Origin: Bin75 sp965223955
GTDB lineage: Bacteria; Nitrospirota; Nitrospiria; Nitrospirales; UBA8639
NCBI GenBank assembly: GCA_965223955.1
Contig: OZ245029.1
Coordinates: forward strand, 124,001 to 188,000
Length of the DNA stretch: 64,000 nucleotides
Direction: 5' to 3'
Positions 1-8,579 of the stretch are shown here, piece after piece (position 1 is the first letter of the stretch; every line of letters begins with the position of its first letter). The translations under genes and the position numbers were made by a program. Under the pieces are notes generated by a model. It was not told the origin of the DNA, ran no database searches, and saw only the letters and a list, made by a program, of their open reading frames with translations.

Positions 1-59
1 TGCGAATTGACACCGACTCACTGCCAAGACTATCATATTTTTTTAAAGGAGGTCCGCAG

Positions 60-380
60 ATGAGTTACACCATTACCGTACGAGCACTAAAGGATCGCTT
101 GGATCAAGGGGACAAGGTGTTTTTATTGGACGTTCGGGAACCGCATGAATTTTCCATGGCCAAGATTGAAGGGTCCACCCTCATTCCCTTGGGCACGTTA
201 CCCCAATCGCTCAATCAACTCGACCCGACCGATGAAATCGTGGCCTTGTGTCATAAAGGCATGCGCAGTGCCGATGCCGTGGGATTTCTCCTCCAGCAAG
301 GATTTTCCGACGTGAAAAACCTGATCGGGGGCATTGACGCCTGGTCCGTCGAAATCGACCATTCGGTTCCGCGCTATTGA
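60..380 (+). CDS. Rhodanese-like domain protein, 106 aa
   Basis: A single rhodanese domain, the small cytoplasmic type that carries sulfur as a persulfide on one cysteine. The N-terminal LLDVREPHEF segment (residues 22-31) and the active-site loop C64-H-K-G-M-R-S are both present, so the catalytic Cys is intact. A strong ribosome-binding site (AAAGGAGGT, 45-53) lies seven bases before the ATG and fixes the start. The gene is convergent with the epimerase that ends four bases downstream. Single-domain rhodaneses act in sulfur trafficking or cyanide and thiosulfate handling; the actual acceptor cannot be told from sequence. Confidence 0.9.
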   Translation: MSYTITVRALKDRLDQGDKVFLLDVREPHEFSMAKIEGSTLIPLGTLPQSLNQLDPTDEIVALCHKGMRSADAVGFLLQQGFSDVKNLIGGIDAWSVEIDHSVPRY

Positions 381-383
381 TCA

Positions 384-1331
384 TCAGTGAAGCGCCGGCT
401 TGACACGCCGGTGCTTCTGCTGCTGAAAAAACTTCACCGTTTCATCCAATCCCTCCGAGAGGGACACGGAGTGTGTCCAGTCCGTCTCTTTCTCCAGTTT
501 GCCCGCATCCAGCACACTGCGCGTTTGCTCGCCTTTTTTCGCGGGACCGTGGATTTCCCTACACTGCACGTTCGTCAATTCTTTCAGCCGGGCGAAGAGC
601 TCATTCACCGTCGTCTCGGTCCCGGTTCCGACGTTGAAAATTCCCTCTGCCGATGGGACGAATACCGCCTTCACGGCTTCCACCACGTCTCCCACGTAGA
701 CGTAATCCCGCGTCTGGAACCCGTTCCCGTTAATCCGGGGTTGTTCACCCGCCAGCATTTGTTGCGTGAAAATCGCGACCACGCCGGCTTCGCCGTCGGC
801 ATTTTGTCTCGGGCCGTAAATATTGGCTAACCGGAGGGCCACGTATTTCAGACCGGCAACGTGACGATAGTACTCGAGATAGTATTCGCAGGTGAGTTTA
901 CTGATCCCGTAGGGGGACAGCGGTCGCGTGGAATGAGATTCCGAAGCCGGAAACGCCTCCTGCTCGCCATACACCGTGCCGCCGGAAGAGGCGAACAGAA
1001 TTTTTCTGGCGCCGTACCGGACGGCCAACTCCAGGAGCCGAAGGGTTCCCAAAATGTTCACTTCCGCATCAAAGACGGGATCCTCCGTGGATTTCCGGAC
1101 GTTCATTTGAGCGGCCATGTGCACGACCACTACGGGACGTTCTTTTTTAAACACCTGTTCCACTCGTGTACTGCACACGTTCAATTTGTAGAATACGGCG
1201 TCGCGGTGAACCTGCTTTCGTTTCCCGGTGGAGAGATCATCGATCACGGAGACGCGATGACCTTCTTGGACAAACTGGTCCACGATATGAGACCCGATAA
1301 ATCCCGCACCGCCCGTGACTAAAATATTCAT
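384..1331 (-). CDS. NAD-dependent epimerase/dehydratase (extended SDR, UDP-glucose 4-epimerase type), 315 aa
   Basis: An extended short-chain dehydrogenase/reductase of the nucleotide-sugar epimerase group. The protein opens with the Rossmann motif TGGAGFIGSH (residues 6-15). It has the SSGGTVYG active-site strand and the catalytic Y-x-x-x-K as YGISK. Such enzymes convert UDP-glucose/UDP-galactose or related nucleotide sugars for LPS or capsule synthesis. The ATG overlaps the tlyA stop codon by four bases (ATGA, 1328-1331), so translation is probably coupled and it is the last gene of the rny-tlyA run. Substrate specificity (GalE versus other UDP-sugar epimerases) cannot be fixed from sequence. 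Confidence 0.88.
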   Translation of the reverse strand: MNILVTGGAGFIGSHIVDQFVQEGHRVSVIDDLSTGKRKQVHRDAVFYKLNVCSTRVEQVFKKERPVVVVHMAAQMNVRKSTEDPVFDAEVNILGTLRLLELAVRYGARKILFASSGGTVYGEQEAFPASESHSTRPLSPYGISKLTCEYYLEYYRHVAGLKYVALRLANIYGPRQNADGEAGVVAIFTQQMLAGEQPRINGNGFQTRDYVYVGDVVEAVKAVFVPSAEGIFNVGTGTETTVNELFARLKELTNVQCREIHGPAKKGEQTRSVLDAGKLEKETDWTHSVSLSEGLDETVKFFQQQKHRRVKPALH

Positions 1332-2113
1332 GCAACGTCCTCAGGTCGCGGAAACGAGTTCCCCGAACCCGCCCACTGCAGACTCAAAAAAATTTCGCGA
1401 TTCCCTTTTTTCCCCTGCACGGGGGAATCGAAAAGCCCAAGGCAATCAAATCCCAATTGTTGCGCCGTGCCTTGGATACGTTGCGCCACTTCCCGCCGGA
1501 TCCCGTCATCCCGGACCACGCCTCCTCGCCCCACCTGTTTCACACCGGCTTCGAATTGTGGCTTGACAAGGGCAACGACCGTGGCCCCGGGCGCCAGAAA
1601 TTTCACCACGCAAGGCAACACCAGGCGTAGCGAAATGAAGGAGACATCAATGACGGCCAGTTGGATGGGCTCGGGAACGGCCGCGAGGTCGAGATGCCGA
1701 ATATTACGTCGCTCGAGGACGACGACTCGCTGATCGTTTCTGAGGCTCCAATCCAATTGCCCATACCCCACGTCCACGGCATAGACCCGACGGGCTCCGT
1801 GCTGGAGGAGACAATCCGTAAACCCACCCGTGGAAGCCCCGACGTCCAGGACGATACGATCCGACACGTGGAGGGAAAAGGCGTCCAACGCTGCCGAAAG
1901 TTTTTCTCCTCCCCGGCTCACAAACGGGCTTGCCGGCCCTTCCACTTGAACGGCCGCTTGCCCTGCAACGAGTGCCGCCCGCTTTTCCACGCGCGTCCCA
2001 TCGACTTTGACCAATCCCGCCAGGATCAGCCGTTGCGCCTGCTCCCGGCTGCCGGCCAACTGACGCCTGACCAGCACTTCGTCGAGTCGCTGTTTGGGGA
2101 TTTTGGTAGACAT
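1328..2113 (-). CDS. tlyA: TlyA family rRNA 2'-O-methyltransferase (S4 plus FtsJ domains), 261 aa
   Basis: TlyA-type proteins carry an N-terminal S4 RNA-binding domain and a C-terminal FtsJ-like SAM methyltransferase, and methylate ribose in rRNA. Here the S4 region begins KQRLDEVLVRRQLAGSREQA. The SAM site follows as VLDVGASTGGFTDCLLQHGA, and the KPQFE segment lies in the methyltransferase fold. I chose the ATG at 2113 (MSTKIPKQ) because it matches the usual family N-terminus. An in-frame ATG at 2170 would add 19 residues, and neither has a clear Shine-Dalgarno. The gene follows xseB in the same direction and overlaps the next gene by four bases. Confidence 0.9.
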   Translation of the reverse strand: MSTKIPKQRLDEVLVRRQLAGSREQAQRLILAGLVKVDGTRVEKRAALVAGQAAVQVEGPASPFVSRGGEKLSAALDAFSLHVSDRIVLDVGASTGGFTDCLLQHGARRVYAVDVGYGQLDWSLRNDQRVVVLERRNIRHLDLAAVPEPIQLAVIDVSFISLRLVLPCVVKFLAPGATVVALVKPQFEAGVKQVGRGGVVRDDGIRREVAQRIQGTAQQLGFDCLGLFDSPVQGKKGNREIFLSLQWAGSGNSFPRPEDVA

Positions 2114-2182
2114 CAATGGGGGGATGACGTCTCTGGCTATCCGGAAGGGCCGTTGGCGTTCGGCAGGCAACGGCGTTGGCGT

Positions 2183-2422
2183 TCAGTTTTTTTCTTCTTC
2201 CTCGACGGAATACGCTTCTACTCGCTTTTTTCCATCTTTGTCCTGCACCATAATTTCCACTTTCCGTTCGGCGTCATCCAGCATCTTGAGACAGGTTTTA
2301 GAGAGCTTGATCCCTTCTTCAAACATCTTCAAGGAATCATTCAGGGGGAGGTCGCCTCTTTCCAACTCGGTGACGATTGTCTCAAGCCTGGCCAAGGCAT
2401 CTTCAAATTTTACGGCTGCCAT
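2183..2422 (-). CDS. xseB: Exodeoxyribonuclease VII small subunit, 79 aa
   Basis: The small subunit of exonuclease VII, a coiled-coil protein that binds the large subunit XseA in several copies. The family signature FEDALARLETIV (residues 6-17) is followed by a helical segment with ELERGDLPLNDSLKMFEEG. Length is normal for XseB. The C-terminus is very acidic (EEEEKN). It lies 155 bases downstream of xseA on the same strand, the usual order, and just upstream of tlyA. Confidence 0.93.
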   Translation of the reverse strand: MAAVKFEDALARLETIVTELERGDLPLNDSLKMFEEGIKLSKTCLKMLDDAERKVEIMVQDKDGKKRVEAYSVEEEEKN

Positions 2423-2577
2423 ACCTACCTGCGGACATCGGTGTCAGGTGAATCGCGTTCCATTCTCTCTACGCGTCTTGTGTGGTGTCGACCATGGTTC
2501 GCTTTTGCATAAGCGCGAAGTCCTGCTAAGAATACAATGACACGGAGAATCGCATTATACGCGGTGTTTCCGAGACG

Positions 2578-3921
2578 TCAAGATTGCCGCTCCGTTTGTT
2601 CAACCAGACAAGACAGCTTCCCTTCGGCCAGTCGCGCTCGAATCCGGTCTCCGACTTGGACTGATTGCGCATCCTTCACAATTTTTCCTCCGGGACTGGT
2701 TTCAAGAATGCTGTACCCGCGAGACAAAACCGCAAGGGGGCTCAGCGTGTCAAGGGTGCTGGCCACGGTTCGCAATTGATGTTTTTTCCCCGTCATCACC
2801 CACGGCATGGCCCTGGAGAGTCGTCGAAGAAGCTGGGGCAGCATGAGGCTTCCCCGTTGCCACGAGTACCCCGGACCGACTCTTTCCAGACCGGCGGCTA
2901 ACGCGGCCAGTCTCGGCCGCACCGCGGCAAGCATGGCCCGTTTGCCGCTCCCAAGACGGAAACTGAGTTCATCAACCCGTTGCACTTGACGTTGGAGGAT
3001 TTGCGAAGGAACGGGAAGGGTGTGCAGGGCCAACGCAACCTGATTCCTGTGGAACCTGAAGGTGCTGCGCATGGCTTGAGCCAATCTCGCGTTCTTTTTC
3101 CGTATGCCTTCCATCAAGTCGACAAGAACGGGAGAAACCGATTCCGCCGCGGCCGAAGGAGTGGGGGCTCGATAATCAGCGGCAAAATCCGACAAGGTGA
3201 AATCGATTTCATGGCCCACCGCTGAAATCACCGGAATGCGAGAGCCGGCAATGGCCCGAACCACGACCTCTTCGTTAAAGCTCCATAAATCTTCCCATGA
3301 CCCTCCGCCTCTCCCAACAATGAGCACGTCAAGATCAGCCTGTTGATTGGCCAGTCGAACGGCCTCCGCAATCTGCTGCGCGGCACCGGGTCCCTGCACG
3401 GCCACGGGGAACAGGCGGATGCGGATCACCGGGCATCGCCGGTGGACAACCGTCACAATATCGTGCAGCGCGGCTCCCGTGCCGGAGGTGATCACCCCGA
3501 CGTGGCGAGGAAAAAACGGAAGGGGGCGCTTACGTGCCGGATCAAACAGCCCTTCTCGATCGAACTGTTGCTTGAGTTGTTCAAAGGCAATCTGCAGAGC
3601 ACCGATACCCTTGGGTTCGAGATACTCCACAAGAAGCTGATACTCACCTCTCGGTTCATAGACGCTGATGCGTCCTTTTCCCAGCACCGTGAGGCCGTTT
3701 TCCACGTGAAACGGGAGCGCTGCGGCCATGCGACGAAAGAGGACCGCTCGTATTTGGCTTTCCTGATCGTTCAGGGAAAAATAGACGTGCCCGGAGGAGG
3801 GAATACGAAGGTTCGACACCTCCCCTTCGACCCATACTTCCGGAAAAGCGTTTTCCATGGTCGCGCGAATGCGCGTCGTCAGTTGGGTCACCGTATAAAC
3901 GGTCGGGGGGGAAGCAGACAC
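2578..3921 (-). CDS. xseA: Exodeoxyribonuclease VII large subunit, 447 aa
   Basis: The catalytic subunit of exonuclease VII, which degrades single-stranded DNA from both ends into oligonucleotides. An N-terminal OB fold (about residues 5-100, with WVEGEVSNLR and GHVYFSLND) precedes the catalytic domain. The catalytic domain carries VITSGTGAALHDI and VGRGGGSWEDLWSFNEE, followed by SAVGHEIDFTLSDFAADYRA, all family hallmarks. The C-terminal third is helical and mediates subunit contacts. Full family length. It starts 17 bases after ymdB ends, consistent with one transcript from rny to the epimerase. Confidence 0.95.
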   Translation of the reverse strand: MSASPPTVYTVTQLTTRIRATMENAFPEVWVEGEVSNLRIPSSGHVYFSLNDQESQIRAVLFRRMAAALPFHVENGLTVLGKGRISVYEPRGEYQLLVEYLEPKGIGALQIAFEQLKQQFDREGLFDPARKRPLPFFPRHVGVITSGTGAALHDIVTVVHRRCPVIRIRLFPVAVQGPGAAQQIAEAVRLANQQADLDVLIVGRGGGSWEDLWSFNEEVVVRAIAGSRIPVISAVGHEIDFTLSDFAADYRAPTPSAAAESVSPVLVDLMEGIRKKNARLAQAMRSTFRFHRNQVALALHTLPVPSQILQRQVQRVDELSFRLGSGKRAMLAAVRPRLAALAAGLERVGPGYSWQRGSLMLPQLLRRLSRAMPWVMTGKKHQLRTVASTLDTLSPLAVLSRGYSILETSPGGKIVKDAQSVQVGDRIRARLAEGKLSCLVEQTERQS

Positions 3922-3938
3922 GAGTCAGGAACGCACAG

Positions 3939-4718
3939 TTACGCGATTTCTCGCACGCGTTGGATTCCGGTGGCTTTGCCGGTTGCGGAATCAAATTCAA
4001 TCACGGTTGCACCCAGAACCGCCGGGCCGGAGGCGACTTCAAACCGTCTGGGCATCTGCGTAAGAAATTTGTCGATCACCAGTTCTTTTTTCATTCCAAT
4101 CACGGAATTGACGGGACCGGTCATCCCAATATCCGTCAAATAGGCCGTCCCCTTGGGAAGGATCTGTTCATCCGCGGTTTGCACGTGCGTATGCGTGCCC
4201 ACGACGGCCGTCACCTGGCCGTCTAAAAAATATCCCATGGCCATCTTCTCCGCCGTCGTTTCCGCGTGCATATCCACAATAATGCAGGGGGTCTCGGATT
4301 GCAGCTTTTCGACTTCGCGTTTGACCACCTGAAAGGGACAATCAAGCGCCGGCATAAATGCCCGCCCCATGACCTGGATCAGCCCGATTTTCTTGCCACT
4401 CGGCCTCTCAATGACGAACGACCCTTTCCCGGGCGTGCCGTCGGGATAATTGGCCGGGCGCAGGATTCTGGGCTCTTTGCGAATATAATCCACCATTTCC
4501 TTTTTATCCCAGACGTGATTGCCCGTCGTGAGTGCCGAAAACCCCAGGTCAAATAAATCATTGGCCAAGTCAGCCGTAATGCCAAAGCCGCCGGCCACGT
4601 TCTCGGCGTTCCCGACCACAATATCGACGTGATACTGTTCGCTCACCCTATGGATATTCTGGGTGATGCTACGCCGTCCCGGTTCACCAACAATGTCACC
4701 GATAAACAACACAACCAC
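3939..4718 (-). CDS. ymdB: YmdB-type metallophosphoesterase, 259 aa
   Basis: A calcineurin-like phosphoesterase of the TIGR00282/YmdB family; Bacillus YmdB has cyclic-nucleotide phosphodiesterase activity. Metal-binding motifs are visible: IGDIVGEPGR near the N-terminus, VVGNAENVAGG, TTGNHVWDKKE, DMHAETTAEK and VGTHTHVQTAD. Family-typical length. It lies immediately downstream of rny (31-base gap), a pairing common across bacteria that suggests a shared role in RNA or nucleotide signalling. The ATG lacks an obvious strong ribosome-binding site, but the N-terminus matches the family exactly. Confidence 0.94.
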   Translation of the reverse strand: MVVLFIGDIVGEPGRRSITQNIHRVSEQYHVDIVVGNAENVAGGFGITADLANDLFDLGFSALTTGNHVWDKKEMVDYIRKEPRILRPANYPDGTPGKGSFVIERPSGKKIGLIQVMGRAFMPALDCPFQVVKREVEKLQSETPCIIVDMHAETTAEKMAMGYFLDGQVTAVVGTHTHVQTADEQILPKGTAYLTDIGMTGPVNSVIGMKKELVIDKFLTQMPRRFEVASGPAVLGATVIEFDSATGKATGIQRVREIA

Positions 4719-4749
4719 AAATTCAATCGCTTCCCATTGCCCGTCTTAT

Positions 4750-6327
4750 CTATTTGGCAAATTCGACGAATCGACTTTCCCGAATCACCGTCACTTTAAT
4801 CTGACCGGGGTACGTCATTTCTTGTTCGATTTTCTTGGACAGGTCACGAGACAGGACAAGGGCGTCATTGTCGGACAGTTTTTCCTGTCGAACAATCACG
4901 CGCACTTCCCGCCCGGCCTGAATGGCATAGGCTTTATCCACTCCCTCATAGCCCACGGCCAAGGCTTCCAATTTTTCCAATCGTTTCACGTAGGCTTCCA
5001 GCGTTTCGCGTCGCGCACCGGGCCTGGCAGCGGACAAGGCTTCCGCCGCCGCGACCAACACGGATTCCGGGCAAATCGGGTCAACCTGTTCATGGTGTGC
5101 GGCAATCGCATTCACGACCTTTTCGGACTCGCCGTACTTCTTCGCGATTTCGGCGCCTAACATCGCATGCGTGCCCTCTTCTTCGTGGCTCACCACTTTC
5201 CCGATGTCGTGCAACAGCGCCCCACGTTTGGCCAACTTGATATCCAAGCCTAATTCCGCGGCCATGATGCCGCAGATATACGACGCCTCCCGGGCATGAA
5301 ACAAATTGTTTTGTCCGTAGCTGGTGCGGTAGCGTAACCGGCCCAGGAGTTTCACGATCTCGGGATGAAACTCCGAAAGGCCGACCTCGAAGATCACCTT
5401 TTCGGCTTCTTCCCGCATCACCTTCTCAAGATCGCCTTTGACTTTTTCCACGACCTCTTCAATTCGCGTCGGATGAATGCGACCATCCTGCATCAGCCGC
5501 TCAAGCGCGATTTTGGCAACCTCGCGTCGCAAGGGATCGAACCCGGAGACGATCACGGCTTCCGGTGTTTCATCGACGATTAAATCCACACCCGTTGCCG
5601 CTTCCAGAGCTCGAATGTTTCGGCCTTCTCGTCCAATGATTCGACCCTTCATCCCGTCATTGGCCAGGGCCACCACCGAGATGGTGGCTTCATTGACGTA
5701 ATCACGAGTGATCCGTTGAATCGAGTTGGTCACGATATGCTGGGCTTCCCGGTCCGCATTTTCCCGAGCTTCCTCAAGGATCCGTTTCGTCAGGCCCGTG
5801 GCTTCCAAACGAACTTCACTTTCAAGCTCGGCCAACAGTTGCCGTTTGCCTTCTTCCGTGGTCAACCCGGCCACCCGCTCCAAGGCCTCACGATATTCTC
5901 GTATCGTTTGCTCACATAACCGTTCTTGTTTCCCCAACGAGACTTCCCGATCCGATACGGTACGTTCTTTCTTGCGAAATTCCTCCTCGTGACGCTCAAA
6001 ATTCGCGATTTTTCTTTCCAATCCTTCTTCCCGTTGCCCCATTCGTTTTTCCAGCCACTGCAATTCGCTTCGTTTTTCTTTTTCCGTCTTTTCTATTTGC
6101 GCCTTGGATTGGAACACCAGATCCTTCGCTTCAATCTTCGCTTCCTTGATAGTATGCTCGGCTTCGCGTTCCGCTGATTGCGTTAATTGGCGCAGTTCGT
6201 CTTCGGCTTTACGACGTTGCGTGGTGAAGCGCATCCGTTGAATCACGCCATTCAACACAAACCCCACACCAAGGCCAATGCCGCCAACGACTGCCATGAT
6301 GATGATATCCGTAAAAATGGTCGTCAC
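4750..6327 (-). CDS. rny: Ribonuclease Y, 525 aa
   Basis: Membrane-anchored endoribonuclease that starts mRNA decay. An N-terminal transmembrane helix (about residues 7-28) leads into a long charged coiled coil (about 35-200). A KH RNA-binding domain follows (GRIIGREGRNIRALE), then an HD hydrolase domain with the metal-binding LLHDIGK motif and EEGTHAMLGAE. The protein ends as expected (GQIKVTVIRESR). A good Shine-Dalgarno (AGAAGGGGG) precedes the ATG. It heads the minus-strand run to ymdB, xseA, xseB, tlyA and the epimerase. An IS copy now sits 536 bases upstream, between it and zapA. Confidence 0.96.
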   Translation of the reverse strand: MTTIFTDIIIMAVVGGIGLGVGFVLNGVIQRMRFTTQRRKAEDELRQLTQSAEREAEHTIKEAKIEAKDLVFQSKAQIEKTEKEKRSELQWLEKRMGQREEGLERKIANFERHEEEFRKKERTVSDREVSLGKQERLCEQTIREYREALERVAGLTTEEGKRQLLAELESEVRLEATGLTKRILEEARENADREAQHIVTNSIQRITRDYVNEATISVVALANDGMKGRIIGREGRNIRALEAATGVDLIVDETPEAVIVSGFDPLRREVAKIALERLMQDGRIHPTRIEEVVEKVKGDLEKVMREEAEKVIFEVGLSEFHPEIVKLLGRLRYRTSYGQNNLFHAREASYICGIMAAELGLDIKLAKRGALLHDIGKVVSHEEEGTHAMLGAEIAKKYGESEKVVNAIAAHHEQVDPICPESVLVAAAEALSAARPGARRETLEAYVKRLEKLEALAVGYEGVDKAYAIQAGREVRVIVRQEKLSDNDALVLSRDLSKKIEQEMTYPGQIKVTVIRESRFVEFAK

Positions 6328-6863
6328 CCCCTTCTCTCACCACTCATACAAAGGCGCTCACGTCAGCCTTTGGAATCATTGACAATTTTCATGTTGCCAT
6401 AAGGATCAACGATCGTTGATCCCTGATCTCACGGTGGACTCAGGAAACGTGGAGAACGAAGAAAAGGCAGGGAATGACGAGAACGGGAAAACGACTCTAC
6501 GCGATGTCAGGGTGTGTGAAACACATCGCAAACGGTAGATATCGGCTGACGCCAAGGTTTCTACATCTGTTTAAAATTCTATCCGCCATTAGCTTGGATC
6601 CATTCAGCTCAGGCCTCTCTTCCGAACGCTCTACCTGGATGATGCTTTCTGCCTCATGGATACTCTTCAGTCCGGCAGGGTGAGCCATCCCTCAATTCAA
6701 ACCTCATCAGTTATTCACACCCTCAGTCTTATAAAACTCGTTTCATTCCATGCCATACGCCACTCGTTTTTCCTGATCGACGAATGTATTCCTCTGTCAA
6801 AGGTTGAAATTTTCAGTCACGTCATTCACACGTTAGCAGAGAGTCGTCCTTCATGCAAGAACA
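6328..6863. other. Intergenic region between rny and the IS copy, possible RNA gene
   Basis: No convincing protein gene is present in these 536 bases. It contains an 18-base perfect palindrome GATCAACGATCGTTGATC (6403-6420). On the minus strand a hairpin can form from GCGATGT and ACATCGC around 6506-6534. The zapA-to-rny interval is where a 6S RNA gene often sits in other bacteria, so a minus-strand RNA gene is possible, but I could not build a convincing full 6S fold. Confidence 0.3.
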
Positions 6864-7901
6864 TGTATGGGTCCACCACATTTGGCACTCGGGTTGATGG
6901 TGAAGGAGGAATTGTACCGGAGATTGGCGGCCAAGGCTATGGTGGGGTAAGACGGTGTTATACGCGATCAACCAGTCGGCCAATTGTTGGTTGAACAGGG
7001 CCACGTCGTCGAACAGCAAGTCCTCATGATAGTCCACGAACTGTTCCTGAATGGTCCGGTTGAACCGTTCTACATGGGCATTCATTTTCGGGGAACGGGG
7101 ATAGGTCCACCAGTGCGTGATGCCGCGCGCCTCCAACCGCTGCTGGAAGTGGCCCAGGAATTCCGAGCCGTTGTCGGAGAGCACGACCCGCGGGGGGCGT
7201 GGCAGCACCTGGCACAAGGCCTCCAGCGCGCGGGTCGCCTGGCGGCTGGACGCGGGGGGCGTGGCCACGGCGACCGCGAAGCGCGAGTGGGGATCGAGAA
7301 AGGGGAACAAGTAGCGGCGGAGGCCCGCCTGGAGCCGGACGACGGTATCACAGGCGAACACCTCGAGGGGCGGGGCGGAGTGGCCGCGGGGTTTCCGCGC
7401 TTTGCGCGGCCGCACGACGGGTTTAGGCTGGCCCCGCGCCGTCAAGCGGACGGGGGCGTGCCGCATCTTGTCGGGCGCACGGGCGATCAGGCGCCCAATG
7501 GTGGAGACACTGGGCAGGGCGAGGCCGTGGGCCTCACACCACGGGGCCAGCAGGACGTGGAGTTTGGCCTTCCCGAGGTTAGGGAAGGTGGTGCGCAGAC
7601 GCCGGATCTCCTGGTTCAGTGCGGGCGGGCTGTGGGGCTGGCGCCGTCGGTGGGGGGCACGGGAGCGGGCGGCCAAGGCGGCGGGCTGACCGCCGGCCTG
7701 GGTTAACGTGTGTTTCCAGCGCGCGAGCGTCCGGCGGCTGACCGCATAGGCATCCTGGGTCGCCGCCGGGCCATGGGTGGCCCAGAACGTCAGAATCTTG
7801 AGTCGGTGGTGAGCTTCGTTGGGTATCATGTCCCAACGATAGCCCAGATTGGCTACTCGATAGAACCCCCGGATCCGGTAGCCGAGATGGTGGATGTGCA
7901 T
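6822..7901 (-). CDS. IS481-like transposase, copy 1, 359 aa with host-encoded tail
   Basis: DDE transposase with an N-terminal helix-turn-helix (about residues 25-60) and an rve integrase core. The core carries acidic residues in FACDTVVRL, LSDNGSEF and NAHVERFNR. I place the start at the ATG at 7901 because AGGAGGAG sits five bases before it; an upstream in-frame ATG at 7931 would add ten residues. The element contains no stop codon: its last codon, ACA, is the final three bases of the IS. Translation continues 13 codons into flanking DNA before TGA at 6822. Confidence 0.92.
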   Translation of the reverse strand: MHIHHLGYRIRGFYRVANLGYRWDMIPNEAHHRLKILTFWATHGPAATQDAYAVSRRTLARWKHTLTQAGGQPAALAARSRAPHRRRQPHSPPALNQEIRRLRTTFPNLGKAKLHVLLAPWCEAHGLALPSVSTIGRLIARAPDKMRHAPVRLTARGQPKPVVRPRKARKPRGHSAPPLEVFACDTVVRLQAGLRRYLFPFLDPHSRFAVAVATPPASSRQATRALEALCQVLPRPPRVVLSDNGSEFLGHFQQRLEARGITHWWTYPRSPKMNAHVERFNRTIQEQFVDYHEDLLFDDVALFNQQLADWLIAYNTVLPHHSLGRQSPVQFLLHHQPECQMWWTHTCSCMKDDSLLTCE

Positions 7902-7950
7902 GGTGACTCCTCCTGGGTCAAGGAGTGCCATATGTTTCTGAACCTATACA
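6864..7950 (-). mobile_element. IS481-like insertion sequence, copy 1 (1,087 bp)
   Basis: A complete element bounded by imperfect inverted ends, TGTATGGGTCCA on the left and the complement of TGTATAGGTTCA on the right, with terminal TG/CA. It is flanked by a perfect 5-bp target duplication GAACA (6859-6863 and 7951-7955). The sequence matches the copies at 30415-31501 and 41471-42557 along its whole length; one silent base difference separates copy 2. It has inserted between zapA and rny. Confidence 0.95.
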
Positions 7951-7979
7951 GAACATAGACTGACCGATCAAGGAACTTG

Positions 7980-8273
7980 TCAGGGGTGGTCCGTCTCTAA
8001 ATGGGATTCGATACACTCCAATAACCCCTCGGCTCGACGCTCAATCTCGGCCTCGCCCGCCTGCCGACGGCGTTCTTGTCGAAACAGTTGATCCGCAATA
8101 TTCATCGCGGCCAAAATGGCAACTTTGGTGGGCGTGGATCTGGTCGCCTTTTGTGCGATGGTCTGCATTTGCCCTTCAACGTATCGGGCGAGTTCGTGCG
8201 CATAGCCTTCATCTTCAATGGGCCGCAAGGTCAATTTCTGCCCGTATACCTCAACCTCGATGTTCTTAGTCAT
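7980..8273 (-). CDS. zapA: Cell division protein ZapA, 97 aa
   Basis: ZapA binds FtsZ and bundles protofilaments at the Z ring. The N-terminal beta-rich segment (MTKNIEVEVYGQKLTLR) and the following helix with VAILAAMNIADQLFR match the family, and the C-terminal part is a coiled coil. Start ATG at 8273 is preceded by AGAGGCGG and lies inside the end of the upstream coiled-coil gene, so the two overlap by eight bases and are probably translationally coupled. The IS copy ends 29 bases downstream. Confidence 0.9.
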   Translation of the reverse strand: MTKNIEVEVYGQKLTLRPIEDEGYAHELARYVEGQMQTIAQKATRSTPTKVAILAAMNIADQLFRQERRRQAGEAEIERRAEGLLECIESHLETDHP

Positions 8274-8523
8274 GGACCGCCTCTTGCAGGCCGGCCTCCG
8301 ACGTTTCCAGGCTATCCAGTTGCCCCAATACCTTTTCAATGCGCAACTTGATATTCACGCGCTCTTCTTCCCACTCACGTGCCAAGGCCTCCTGCCTCGA
8401 CAATTCCTCTTGAACCAGGTTCAACTGTTCCTGAAGGGACTCATTGGCCTGCTTTACTTCTTGGACCAACTCCACTAATCCCCGTACTCGAACCTCCAAT
8501 GTTTCCATTTTTTCAAGACTCAT
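8266..8523 (-). CDS. ZapB-like short coiled-coil protein, 85 aa
   Basis: A small, highly charged, almost entirely helical protein with heptad-like spacing (LEVRVRGLVELVQEVKQANE and following). It lies directly upstream of zapA and overlaps it by eight bases, a position often held by a ZapB-like or cell-division coiled-coil protein. A clear AAGGAG ribosome-binding site precedes the ATG at 8523. The family assignment rests on size, coiled-coil character and context rather than on a diagnostic motif. Confidence 0.75.
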   Translation of the reverse strand: MSLEKMETLEVRVRGLVELVQEVKQANESLQEQLNLVQEELSRQEALAREWEEERVNIKLRIEKVLGQLDSLETSEAGLQEAVHD

Positions 8524-8579
8524 AGTGACAACTCCTTGGTGAAAATCCGAGATAATAAAATATGACTAAAATAAAATCT

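Noticed and set aside
6497..6688. 63-codon minus-strand frame between rny and the IS
   Set aside because: No motif or start signal; the region looks more like non-coding RNA or spacer.
6984..7706. Long plus-strand open frame of 240 codons (also 30392-31381 minus, 41591-42313 plus)
   Set aside because: It lies antisense to the IS481-like transposase, exists only because of the high GC third positions, has no ribosome-binding site, and lacks any recognisable motif.
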